Made by a program: the position numbers and the translations under genes. From Chrysophaeum taylorii (Eukaryota; Sar; Pelagophyceae; Pelagomonadales; Pelagomonadaceae), in the NCBI GenBank assembly GCA_029834535.1, contig JAQMWT010000570.1, forward strand, positions 62,001-126,000: 64,000 nucleotides of DNA. The letters are read 5' to 3'. Positions 47,958 through 59,183 of this stretch are shown piece by piece. Each line of letters starts with the position of its first letter. The stretch's first letter is position 1. Below the pieces are notes generated by a model. It was not told the origin of the DNA. It did not search any database and saw only the letters and a list, made by a program, of their open reading frames with translations.

Positions 47958-49439
47958 ATGGGAAACGCCGTCCCTCGGCACGCGTCGGCGCCCGCGCAGC
48001 AAGCGTACATCGACAAGCCCGAAAAGTTTTTGACGGAGGACATGCGGGCGATGATGGTCCAAGCGCGGATCGGGAACGGTCGGTTTCTCAAGTCGTACCG
48101 GTGCAAGGAGGAGGGTCGGTCGATGCTGGTGAAGGTGTATGTCAAGCAGGACGGGGATGAGGACCTCGAGGTATGGAAGCGCGGGATCGAGCGCATCGGG
48201 TGGGCGCTGCGGGGTCGCGAATGCCCGAACGTTCAGCCGTTTCTCCGGTCTTTCGCTGGACGTCGGCCGGCGACGCGGGGCGTGACGGGGGCCGCGTACT
48301 GCATCCGGCAGCACTTTTGGTCGAATTTGCACGACCGGCTGGGGACGCGGCCCTTTTTGAGTTTGGTGGAGAAGCGGTGGGTCGTCTACCAGCTGCTGTC
48401 GGCCGTCGAGCAGTGTCACTCCCGGGGCGTGTGTCACGGCGATATCACTTGCGAGAACGTGACGGTGACGTCGTGGACGTGGATCACGCTGGTGGACTTC
48501 GCGTCGTACAAGCCGACGTACCTCGCCGACGACGGACCCGAGTTCGACTACTACTTTTGCGCGGGGTCGCGGCCGCGGTGCTACGTCGCGCCCGAAAGAT
48601 TCTGTTTGGCCGCCGAGGCTCCCGCGCCGGCGCCCGAGCGGCGGTCCGCGTCACGGACCGCGCCGCTGCACCCGGCGATGGACGTCTTCTCGCTGGGGTG
48701 CGTGATCGCCGAGATTTTCCGGGGCGGCTCGCCGACGCTTGACCTCGCGACGCTCATGCGCTTGATGCGCGATCCGGCTACGGAAGCTTTCGACGTCAAC
48801 GCGCGCCTCGAGGGCGAGCTCGGGGAGGTCGTGAGCGCGATGCTGTCGCGGGACCCGGAGAAGCGCGGCGAGGCGGCCGCCCACAAGCGTCGCCTCGAGG
48901 AGAAGGGCGTTCTGCCCGCGGAGTTCTCGAGCTTTGTCTCGGACTTTTTCGCGAAGATCTTGCTCGACGCTCGCGCGCCCGACGATCGCGTCGCCCTCGT
49001 CTGCGCCAACTACGGCCGAGCGATGCGCGAGATGGCCGGGGTCGACGACGCCGACGGCGCCGACTTTTTTCTCCACGCCTTTGGTGGTGGTGGTTGTTCT
49101 ACTTTCGACGCCGGCGGGCGCGACAGATTTGGGGAGGCGGCGCCGAGGCCAGAACCTCGCGACGAAAGCGAGGCCGCGGTGGTTCGACGCAAGCGAAGTC
49201 TCGCGGACCTGCTTGCCTCCTTCTCCGAGCGCGGCGCGAGGCTCGCCGAGGAGCTCCCCGCGGGGGACGAGGAGGACCCGCTCCTCGAGGAGCTCGCGGA
49301 CGGGTGCGATGACGACGTCGACGGGCTCATGCACATCTCGACCGAGGAGCTCATCGAGCGGACCGAGAAGCTGCTGGCCGCCTTCGATGGCGAACAAGGC
49401 GGGAAATCTAAATTACTAGGAGCAGCGGCGGCGGCGGCG

Positions 49440-49471
<32 letters not shown>

Positions 49472-51374
49472 TAAACAGCAGCAGCAGCAGCAGCGGAAAA
49501 AAGCCGGCAAGCCGACCGAGACGACGGCGCCGGCGGCCGAGACGACGACTGCCGCCCGCGAGCCGCGCGGGTCGCTCATCTTGCTCGCGCAGCTCGTGTG
49601 CGTGACGATGCGACACGCGCGGTGGCCGCGGACCAAGCTGGTCGCGATCGCCCTCGTGCTGCGGTTCGGACTGTTCCTCGACGACGAGGCCCGGCTCCAG
49701 CGGCTCGTGCCACACGTCGTCTCGCTGCTCGACGACGCGAGCGCGGCCGTGCGCGCGGCCGCGTGTCGGGCGCTCGCGTACTGCGCGAGCCGGGTCGAGA
49801 GCTTCGCGGCCTCGGACGCGGCGCTCTTTCCAAAGTACATATTCCCCTCCCTCGCCGGGGTCGTGACCGACTCGGAGGAGGCCGTCGTCGTCGCCTTCGC
49901 CGAGTCGGTCGCGACTTTGGCCGAGTCGGCGCGACGCTTCCTCGAGATTTCCCACGAACTGACCGAGGCGACGTCGACCGACGACCGCGAGGAAGACGCC
50001 TTTGTCGAGGACGCGGCGTCGTCGTCAGACGAGGTGGTGGAAGAGGAGGACAAGCCGCGGCCGCGGCGCGAGGCGTACGAGCGCGCTTTAATCGAGCTGC
50101 GGCAGCACGTGAGGCGGTGGGTCGTCGGCCTCCTGAGCGAAGCCTCGGCCATGGCCAAGCACGCGCTCCTCTGCGACCTCCCGCGGCTCTGCGTGTTCTT
50201 TGGGCGCGAGCAGACCCAGGACGTCCTGATGCCCCACCTCATCACCTTCCTCAACGACTCGGACTGGTCGCTGCGGGACGCCTTCTGCGCGCACGCGGCG
50301 GCCGTCGGCGCTTTCTTAGGCCGCGACGCCGCCGAAGGTCTCGTGAGTCCGTGCGTCGGCCAGGCCCTCGTCGACACCGAGCCCCTCGTGATTTCCCGCG
50401 CCCTCCGGAGCCTCGCCTCCCTCGTCGATCTCGGCCTCCTCGGCCGCGCGGCGACGCTCGACTTCGCCTTCGCGCAACCCGCGAGCGCCGCCCCTCTCCT
50501 CCTCCACCCGTGCCGGTCGGTGCGCTCCTCGGCCGCGGCCTACCTCGCCGCCGCCTGCAGGAGCCTCGGCACCCCCGCCGACGCATCGGCCCTCCTCGTC
50601 GAGCCCGCCCTCCTCGGCGATGCGAAAAGCTTGCTCGCCACACCCCTCGCCGTGCCCCGGTCCGCCCGATCGAGCGACGGGACCACCAGCCCGCTCGAGC
50701 GCCTCTTCGAGCTCGAGGCCGCCGCTTCTTCCGAGGACACCACGTCGCCCATCGCCCAGGCCATCCTCGAAGCCGTCCGCGACCCCGTCGACGCCGCGAC
50801 CTACCGGGCCGCGCTCCGGGGCGCCCCCCTCGACAATAACGACGAACGCGACGACGAGTCTCTCCGCCTCGTGTCGGACTACCTGGGTCACGCGTCGCGG
50901 CACTTTTTGCAGCACCGCGGCCAGTCGCGGCGCTTTTTCCAGGAGGCGAGGCACCGCCGCCTCGACGACAACCGCGCCGTCGGCGGCCTCGCGCCGAAAC
51001 CGTACCTCGCGCACTCGCAGGCCCTCCTCGTGCCCGACCAGAAGTTTGTTTCGTTGCTCAAGGCGGCGCGACGCCAGCGAGAGGACGACGTCGTCTACGA
51101 GGACGAGGAGGGAACCCTCGCCTTTGACGACGACGACGCCCTCCGCGCGCGCTTCGGCGTCCTGGACGGCGACAGCGTCGACGCCCGCTCGGCCGTCTCG
51201 TGGGACGCCGACGACTTCTTTTCGGCGGCCGACGACCCGCAGCAGCAGCAGCAGCAGAGGCCCCAGACGCCCGGCGCCGCCTCCGCCTCGGCCTCGTCTG
51301 GCGCCAAGGACGCCGCGGCTTCTTCGGCCACTAGAAAGTCGTCCGCGGCGGCGGCGGCGGCGGCCGCGGCCGCG

Positions 51375-51414
<40 letters not shown>

Positions 51415-53212
51415 AAAGAAAATCGTCCCCGCCCGCCGAGACGGACCTCGACGACGACGACGACGAGGCATCCTCGCCACCACCACCACCGCAAACCCGG
51501 GAGGCGGTGGCGTCGCCGCGGACGGCGCTGGGGCGTCGCGTCGCGGGACTCGGCCTTCCCCCGCTCCCGCCCGAGCTCGGATGCCTCCGGCAGCCCAACG
51601 ACGGCCGGCCGTTTTCGTGGTACGCGACCCCGCTCGCTCTCGACGCGGCCGAATCGGCGCGGCGCGTCGACTGGCGGCCCAAGGCCGGCGTCGTGGTCGC
51701 GACCCTCGCCGAGCACAAGGCGGCCGTGTGCCGCCTCGCGATCGCCCAGGACCAGTCCTTCTTCGCCTCGGCCTCGCACGACGGCTCGGCCAAGGTCTGG
51801 GTGACCCGCGGCCTCGAGCGCACCGTCTCCCATCGCTCGGTCTGCACCTACGAGGCCCAGCGCGGCGGCGCCCACGGCGAGCCCAAGTGCGCCATCACCG
51901 ACGCGTGCGCCGTCGACAACTCGCGATCGGTCGCGACCGCTTCGTCGGGCGGCAGCGTTCACGTCTGGCGCGTCGAGCTCGCTCCGGGCGTCGAGAGCTC
52001 GCCCCCCCGCGACGATTCGGGCGTCGACCCGATCGGCGTCGATCGCTACGCCGTCGAACCCCCCGCGCCGGCCGCGGGCCGCCGACGCCGAGACCCCGCG
52101 GCCGTCAACTCGCGCATCGCCCTCGTCCGCGAGCTCGTCCCCCACCAAAACGAGGGCGCGATCGTCTCGGTCAACCACTTCAACACTGACGCACAGTGCC
52201 TCGTCGTCTACGGCACGCGACGCGGCCGCCTTCACGCCTGCGACCTGCGCGCGCGACGAGAGGCCTGGACCCTCGAGATGCCCCCCGAGCTCGGCCTCCT
52301 CACCGCCGTCGCCCTCGGCCAGAACCGCAACTGGGCCTGCGCTGGAACCTCGCGCGGCTTCGTCGCCCTCTGGGACGCCCGCTACCAGCTCCTCGCCAAG
52401 CTCTGGCGTCACTCGAGCCGCTCGACCGTCCATCGCCTCGCGACCTGCGCCCGACTCCCACTCTCCTCGGCCGAGAGCCCCCCCGCGCCCCTCGCCTTCG
52501 TCGCCGCCGGCGAAAACCAGGTCGCCGTTTGGGACCTTGCCGTCGGCGGAGCCTGCCGCCAGTGCTTCCGCGCGCGCCGCACCACCCCCGCGGACCTCGT
52601 CCCCGACGACCCCGACGCCGCCTGGGCCTTGCCCGCTCTCAACGAGGTCCCCGTCCACGCCCACCCGAAATCGCGCGCCCTCGGCTTCGCCGACCTCTCC
52701 GGCGCCCTCCTCGCGCCGCCCAGCCTCGACGACCCCGCCCGCTCGAAACCCACCGTCCGCGCCATCATGGGCCGCATCTCTAACCACGGCAATTCATACC
52801 TCCTCACCGGCGGCACCGACTGCCACATCCGCTACTGGGACTTCCTCTCTCCCAGCCGCTGCTTCACCGTCTCCGGACCCCCTCCGGGCGCGCCCAGACC
52901 CACCTACGAGTCGCCCCGCGTCGCGCCGCAAGGTGCCACCTCAGACGCCGACATCTCCGACGGCCGCTTCTTCGTCTGCCGAGACCTCGACTTGCCCAAC
53001 CCGCCCGCGCCCGCCGACATCCCTCTCGTCCAGCACCGCGGCGCCGTCTCGCCGCCAACCGCGCACGTCGATGCCGTCCTCGACCTCAAGAGCATCGACT
53101 TCCCCATCAAGATGATGCTCTCCAGTAATTTTTGTTTTTGTCCAACAAACATCATGATCCTCTCTTGTCTCTCGCAGGTTCGAGAGACGGCGTCATCAAG
53201 TGCTGGCGCTGA
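47958..53212 (+). CDS. VPS15: VPS15/PIK3R4-type regulatory protein kinase of class III PI3-kinase
   Basis: Exons 47958-53124 and 53178-53212, with a 53-nt GT-AG intron, give 1733 residues. Start chosen at ATG 47958 because it yields the myristoylation N-terminus MGNAV. The pseudokinase-like domain about 27-300 has the VPS15 variants CHGDITCENV (HGD near 160) and LVDFASYKPTYL (DFA for DFG near 180), then CYVAPERF. HEAT-type repeats run about 540-900, with long Ser, Gln, Asp and Ala low-complexity linkers. A WD40 propeller spans about 1240-1733; its last blade is completed by the tiny second exon (SRDGVIKCWR). VPS15 anchors VPS34 to endosomal or autophagic membranes for PI3P synthesis. It is longer than usual (yeast 1454, human 1358) mainly through low-complexity inserts. 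Confidence 0.92.
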
Positions 53213-54158
53213 CGATGCGAGACCATCACTCACCGTGGCGCGAAGACCTCGTGCTGGCGCCTCGCGGGCTCGTGCGCCTTCTTCTTCTTCTTCTTCTTCG
53301 AGCCGCGGTTCGTCGGTCTTCGCGAGAACATATAAGTGCTCCGACTGTAACCGAGGACGACGACGACGACGACGACGACGACGAAAATGGCTTCTTCCTC
53401 TCCGCGCACGCCATCAATCATTCCTTCCTGAGTTATTATCGTAATACAGTATCAGTATCCCCCCGAGTAGAGACAAAGACAAACGCGCAGCACGCAAGAC
53501 CCACCACGTTCGGGAGCCGGCGGCCGGGTTATTGAGAGCCCTTCCACTTCTTTCTAAATAGCAATGATGATCGACGGCAGAGCCGAGGCAGTGGCAGCGA
53601 TGGCGTGGATTGGATTGAGTGCAACGAGCGACGTCGTCATGATGGGACGAACCACGAAGACGACCTGTGCTCGCTCGCGACGATCGCAGGAGGCGGGGCC
53701 TCGGCAGTTCGCCGACGAGGAGGTCCTTATCGCTTCATCCTCGACGGCCGAGTAAGTCGTCGCGGAGGCCGCTTATAAAAACAACAACAGGGTCGCGCTC
53801 ACCCCGGGTGGTCGGGTGCGCGTTTGCCTTTGGTGTCGGCGAGGCTAGACTCGGACGACTCGAGGAAATGGGCGGCATGCCAGCCCACCAGGAAGGAGCC
53901 TGCTGCATCGCGTTATTCGAGGGTGTGTTTGTTCCCAGCAGTCTTGGATCATCGATCGCGAGCTGCTGATTTCGGGCGTCGAGGTCGGTCGCTCCAAGAC
54001 CAGACGCTGGGAATGAATCCTCTAGTCGCTTCGGAGACGATCGTTCTCGAGTCCTTCTTCTTATCGCACGAGGAACGAACGCTCTCTCGAGACGACGTCA
54101 CCACAACGCCAGCACGGCGTCCCTAAACCCTAATAAGAAGGGCTGTCTGTTGTGGCTC
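53213..54158. other. Intergenic between VPS15 and DMAP1
   Basis: CTT and GAC triplet runs at 53278-53300 and 53354-53385. No gene supported. Confidence 0.4.
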
Positions 54159-55433
54159 ATGGGCGAGGTAGTGTCCGAGGATGGACGATTTCCCGCGCGG
54201 AGCACGGCGCTCGTGCCCGCGCGAAAGGTGGAGAAGCGCGGAGGCGCGGCGAAGCGGTGGGAGTGGATCGCGTTCAAAAACTCGGCGCGGACCGACAGCC
54301 TAGAACTGTTTCACTGGCAGAAAGCTGGGGTCGAAGTTGTCGAATACCCCTACGCCGCGTTCAACGTGCGGCTCGAACGAATCGAGTACACCGAAGAGGA
54401 GTACGAGAAGCACCTGAAGGACGCGACCTGGACCATGGCCGACACGGACCATCTGATGGATTTGTGTTACCAGCTGGATTTGAGATGGCCGGTGATCGTC
54501 GATAGGTATCTGCCCGTGCCGAGCCGGCCGCTCGAGCAGCTCCAGGCGCGGTACTACTTTGTCGCGCACGCGCTCCACGAGGCGCGGTCGACGAGCGTTG
54601 GGGACGTGGCAGCGTTGGGTATCTCGTCGCGTTCGAAGCACTTCGACGCGCAGTACGAAGAGAAGCGACGACGGCAACTGCACGCGGCCTTTTGCCGCAC
54701 GCGCGCCGAGGAGGCCGAGGAAAAGGCGCTCCGGGACGAGCTCAAGGCTGTCGAGCTCGAGAGTCGGAGGCTCAAGAAATCCGCCAAACAGCACGCGGAC
54801 GCGCAGCGGGCGGCGCGCGCGGCGCAACACGGCGACGTCGGTCACGCGGCGCAGCAGCAACAGCAGCGCGCGCAGGCGCGGGCGGCAGACGCGGTCGCTC
54901 GCACCGAAAAGGCGACGGCGCGGAGGCCCGTGCCCGGCCAGCCATACCTCCAGTCGGCGCGTCTCCGCATCCCCGATGCCCCCCCCGGCCTCTCCAAAGG
55001 TATGTTGCGAAAGCTGGCCCTCGTCCTCGACGAGCTCGGCGTTCCCCAGCGGCCCACCCCCACCGAGCTCGCCTGCGACGCCTACGACGCCCTCCGCCGC
55101 GACATCGTCACTCTTCTCAGCCTCCAGAAGCTCGCCAACGTGAAGCAGGCCGAGCTCGCGCACCTTCGCAAGAACCTTGACGACTCGGCGCACGCCCAGC
55201 GCGCGCACCACCACGCCGCCAAGCCCCAGGCCGCCGCGCCCGCCCCCTCCCAGCCGCCGCAGCAGCAACAACCGCAACAGCAGCAGCAGCAGCAGCAGCA
55301 GCAACCCCCCAAGCTCCAGGGGCCCTACCATCAGCCCGCGGCCACCAAACAGGCCAAGCCTGCGGCCTCCCACAAGCGTAAGACCCCTCCGCAGGTTACC
55401 GCCGCCGCTTCTCACGTGCCTGCTGCTGACCCC

Positions 55434-55465
<32 letters not shown>

Positions 55466-55508
55466 CCAGCACCCGGCGGCGCGCTCTCACAAGAGGGCCC
55501 GAAAATAA
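54159..55508 (+). CDS. SWC4: DMAP1/SWC4 homologue (NuA4 and SWR1 chromatin complexes)
   Basis: 449 residues from ATG 54159. KRWEWIAFKNSARTDSLELF, then YTEEEYEKHL, then the SANT-like block WTMADTDHLMDLCYQLDLRW with VIVDRY matches DMAP1/SWC4 in order and spacing. A coiled Ala/Arg-rich stretch follows (about 180-250). The C-terminal third holds the conserved PTELACDAYDALRRDIVTLL helix region, then Gln and Ala/Pro runs and a basic tail (HKRARK). Shared subunit of histone acetyltransferase NuA4 and the H2A.Z-loading SWR1 remodeller in the nucleus. The N-terminus is short compared with animal and fungal forms, so an upstream exon may be missing. Confidence 0.85.
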
Positions 55509-55739
55509 TGAATGAATGTCTACTTGTAGAAGAAACAAGTATCGGGACTAGTCCCTCGCCTCCATTTTATTCGAGCACACTTAATAAGGTGATACCCTGC
55601 TGCTACGAAAGAGCAGTCGACTCGCGGGGCATGTCTCATATATGGTCGGCTTTTGAAAAAAAACCCTCCCGAACGAACCCCTGAGCGAGATACCTTAGCC
55701 TTTTCGGCATCCCTCACGTCTCCACACAACCAGCCAATA

Positions 55740-56270
55740 ATGCCCTCGCCCCTGCTCGCACTCCCGCTCTTAGCAGCGATTCGCCAAACCCTGAAAAACA
55801 CCCCCAGCACTGCGGCAACAACACCTGAACGGAAAACCCATTTCCGCCTCTTTCCAGTCACCACACGCACAACGCGACAAATAAAAAGCTTCAAGCACCC
55901 TCCCCCGTCGACCGGAGCTGTCCGTCGAGGGCCAGTCCACGATGTCGCGGCGGCCGTTCGGGCGAGGGTCTACTCTCCTCCGACTGATGCCAATGATCCA
56001 GAAGAAACCAAGACAATGCTCGACGCGACGCGCTCTGGGGCCGCGGCAGCCGCACGTTCGAAGGGGGCAGCAATCTATGCGCTAGCGACGGCGACCTCGC
56101 GGCGGCGGCGGTCTCTGGTGAGTGAACGTCACGTCTCGTCTCTTATCCGACGACCGGCCTTCCAAAAAAACCCTTCTCCAGCAGCAGCAGCAGCAGCAGC
56201 AGCACCTAATAAGATCATTCAGGACGAAGAAGAAGAAGAAGAAGAAGAAGAAGGCAGCAGCGGCGGCTAA
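55740..56270 (+). CDS. Hypothetical low-complexity protein
   Basis: 176 residues from ATG 55740, with an initial hydrophobic stretch (LLALPLLAAI), basic middle, then Ala and Glu runs. A GTGAGT donor-like site at about 56117 suggests the real product may splice elsewhere. Not recognised; may not be a gene. Confidence 0.25.
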   Translation: MPSPLLALPLLAAIRQTLKNTPSTAATTPERKTHFRLFPVTTRTTRQIKSFKHPPPSTGAVRRGPVHDVAAAVRARVYSPPTDANDPEETKTMLDATRSGAAAAARSKGAAIYALATATSRRRRSLVSERHVSSLIRRPAFQKNPSPAAAAAAAAPNKIIQDEEEEEEEEEGSSGG

Positions 56271-56293
56271 GTAAAGTAGAAGAGTAGAGTACT

Positions 56294-57525
56294 TTACCAA
56301 GGGAGATCGAGGGTGGGGAACATGCGGACGAGGAGCTCGGCATCGACGGTGTAGAATGCCTCGAGGAGCCGGCGAGTCTTGCGGAGGAGGGGTGGATAGG
56401 GGGGCTGGGCGGGGAGCGAGGTCCCGGCGGGCGGCGAGGGAAGGTCGAGAGCGTGGGAGGAGCCTTGGAAGGTGGTGATGACGGAAGAAATGGCGTCCGC
56501 CGTGAAGACGCCGCCGTGGTCGGATAGGCCGAGGAAGGTTCCGAGATTTCCGAGAGCGGTCGGGCCGCGCGCGGGCGAGAAAAGGTGCTCGTAGACGACG
56601 AGGTGGAGGCATTTAAGGTCAAATATCGAGAGGAGCCTGGTGATCTGGGGGGCATAAAAGCTCTTGGAGAAGACGTTGTCGTTGAGGGCGCCGATCTCGT
56701 AGTCGACGGGGAGGGAGTCGTTGAAGGAGGCGCGGCGCGCGACGGATCTGAGGTCGGGCTCCCAGGCGTCGAGGACGACCTGGCGCGCGTAGGCGTCGAA
56801 GACGAGGGGCGAGACGGCGCGCGGGGGGACGCGCTGGCCGCGGCTCGCGCACATTTTGACGGACCGCTGCTGGCGGAGAGAGGCGGAGTCCTGTTCCGGT
56901 TCGTCGGCGCCGAACGCTCGCTCGTAACACAAGAAAAGCTCGCGATCGCGCTGGTAGAGGCGGCCCGCCCTCGCGTAGCGCCAGAAGTCGTCGTAGGCGC
57001 GCGCCGTGGGCTCCCGGAGGGCGAAGACGATTTTGAGGCGCGGCCCCAGGAGCGTCCTCATCTCGTGGAGAGCGACGACGTTCAACGAATAGTCGGGAGA
57101 CGCCTCGAACCCGACCCGGGGCGCGGATTTCTCGGAGAAGGCAAAGTTCCGGAGGTAGCTCGTGATGCCGCGGCGGCCGCGCTTGGTCGCGCGGCCAAAG
57201 TAGGCGAGGGTCTTCTCGGGCGTCCGGACGCGCGGGTGTTCGCTCAGGATGGCCGCGACGATTCCGACGCCCGCCCGCGACGCGCCCACGCCGATTCCTA
57301 CGGGGAAGCAGTACTGGACGCGGGGGTCTTCGTCCGAACCCAGCCGCCGCCGCGCCGCCTGCTCGGCTGCCGTGTGGTGGAGGCTCTGGCGCTTGACGCA
57401 GTGGCCGGCGAGGCCGTCGGTCGCCGAGGGCGCGACCGCCTCGGCCAGCGCCGAGAGGGAGCTCTCGACGCGCTTCTTGGATTGTTGCGGTTGTTGCGCC
57501 GCCGCCGCCGCCGCCGCCGCCGCCG

Positions 57526-57559
<34 letters not shown>

Positions 57560-58489
57560 GATGTGTTGCGCGTCTTTGGTCGAGGTGCGACCCAGGCAGG
57601 CGTAGGCGATGATCTCGAGGTGCGAGACCGCGTGGTTGTAGAGCTCGACGTCGAGGACGTTCGCTTCTCGAATCCGTTTCCGGGTCTCCGGCTTGAGCGC
57701 CGCCACTCTCGACGGCTCTCCCGCGTCGAGCCGCATGCTCCGCTTGTCGCCGCTCTCGAGGCGCCGCGCGATGTCGGATGTTGCGCCCTCGAAGTACGTC
57801 GGCAGCAGCTTCTCGAGCACCAAGAACGACTCGACCCATCGCTCTCTGACCGCGACCAAGACGTAGTCTCGCGCGAGCACGAGCTTGGCGCGCACGAGGG
57901 CGGCCAGACCGCGCTTCGAGGTCGAGCACATGGGCCCGCCCCCGCAGAACCACGCCGTCATCGTGTCGCAGGGCACGCACGCGCACGGTTCGCGCAGTTC
58001 GACGCACGCGTCCAATTCCGAAGCCGTCCCCCGAAACCCTCTCACCGACCGCTCGATCGGGTCCTCGACGATGTTGAACCACGCGACGCGCCCCTCGGGG
58101 ATGTCGGGGACCTCGAGGTAGCTAAAGCTCCGCTCCAAAAGCTGCGGCCGCTGGCGCTGCCGCGGCTGCGATCTCTGCTGAATCTCGCGTATCGTTCTCG
58201 CGACGCGCAACGGGTCCCCGTGCGATTCCATCGCGTCTGCAGCCAGCATCGCGAGCCGAGGGGTGTACCCATCCTTCTCGGGGGCGGTGTACTGGTACTC
58301 GACGACCTGTCCCACAGACTGGTTCTGGACCAGCTCGAACCACTCGGCCGACTTGAACCAGGGCAGCCGGTTGTACACCACGAGCAACGGCGAGGACGAC
58401 GTGCAGGGAAGCGCGCGCCCGCAGGGAATGCTTACCACCACCACCACCACCGCCCAACAAGGCGATGGACCTGCTGCTCCCATCATCAT
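56294..58489 (-). CDS. Secretory protein with two sulfotransferase domains
   Basis: 731 residues from ATG 58489, intronless. A hydrophobic N-terminal anchor/signal is followed by an HS2ST/UST-like domain about 36-300: YNRLPWFKSAEWF, VAWFNIVEDPIERSVRGF near 135-150, then Cys-rich CACVPCDTMTAWFCGG and LLPTYFEGA. A low-complexity Ala linker (about 305-340) leads to an NDST/HS3ST-like Sulfotransfer_1 domain about 390-731: GVGASRAGVGIVAAIL (PAPS 5'-phosphosulfate loop), ALREPTARAYDDFWR (3'-phosphate motif) and a C-terminal FYAPQ...LVVYEHLF. Both halves should use PAPS to sulfate a glycan in the Golgi. The first loop lacks the usual PKTGST Lys-Thr-Gly, so that half may be weak or altered (inference). 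Confidence 0.75.
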
Positions 58490-58598
58490 TTCATCATCAT
58501 CATCGCTCGCGACACCGCCGCGCCGGTGCCGGTCTCCACCAAAACCCTCTCCGCCGCTTTATGGTGGTGACGCAGTTCTGACGTGGTGGTGAGAGGAG
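58490..58598. promoter_or_regulatory. Shared divergent promoter (sulfotransferase / unknown)
   Basis: 109 bp between opposite ATGs, with CAT/ATC triplets at the left edge. No TATA box assigned. Confidence 0.35.
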
Positions 58599-59183
58599 AT
58601 GATACCCTCCCTCTCCGAGCTCTGCCTGACGCGACTCCTCGAGCTCCGCTACGAAGACGACGCCTCGATCCTCGTCGTGCGCGAGCTCCTGGACGACCAC
58701 CATTTTGGGGTCAAGGCCGTCTCTCGGGCGGCCCTACGCACCCCCGAAGCCCTCGCGGGCCTGCGGCATCTCAACGCCCCAACGGACCCCGAGTGGACCC
58801 TCGTCGATGCGTGCCGGCGGTCCCTCGCGACGACCACCGCAGCGGCGTCTCTGGTCCAGTCGGCAGAGCGGACGCTCCGGGACCGCATCGACGCGCACGC
58901 CGTGAGTTCCGAAACCTGCGACGAAGTCGCTCTGACCTGCCGAGCGCTCCTCGGCAACGACAGATTTAAACGAGACATGGAAGGACCCGTCTTGCCAAAG
59001 CCCGTCGCCGACCGCGTCCGGGCGCTCAGAAATCTCGCCGCGGCACACGGCCACCACGGAGCGAAACCCGCCGTCTCCGCCTCTCCCCACTGGCGCTACC
59101 AAGACCTGCGTCACGCCGGCTCTCGTCCGCGACGAGGACTCCCAGCATCGCGCGGGCCGTGGTTCCCCGGCTACGACCACTAG
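58599..59183 (+). CDS. Unrecognised 194-residue protein
   Basis: ATG 58599. Largely helical N-terminal 150 residues (LTRLLELRYEDDASILVVRE, then AVSRAALRTPEALAGL) with a Pro/Arg-rich tail ending WFPGYDH. High G/C third positions support a real gene. The helical pairs could be a degenerate solenoid; no family is recognised. Confidence 0.55.
   Translation: MIPSLSELCLTRLLELRYEDDASILVVRELLDDHHFGVKAVSRAALRTPEALAGLRHLNAPTDPEWTLVDACRRSLATTTAAASLVQSAERTLRDRIDAHAVSSETCDEVALTCRALLGNDRFKRDMEGPVLPKPVADRVRALRNLAAAHGHHGAKPAVSASPHWRYQDLRHAGSRPRRGLPASRGPWFPGYDH

Noticed and set aside
50316-52787. 823-residue open frame antisense to VPS15
   Set aside because: Arg/Gly-rich translation with no domains; a shadow caused by the strong G/C third-position bias of the true gene.
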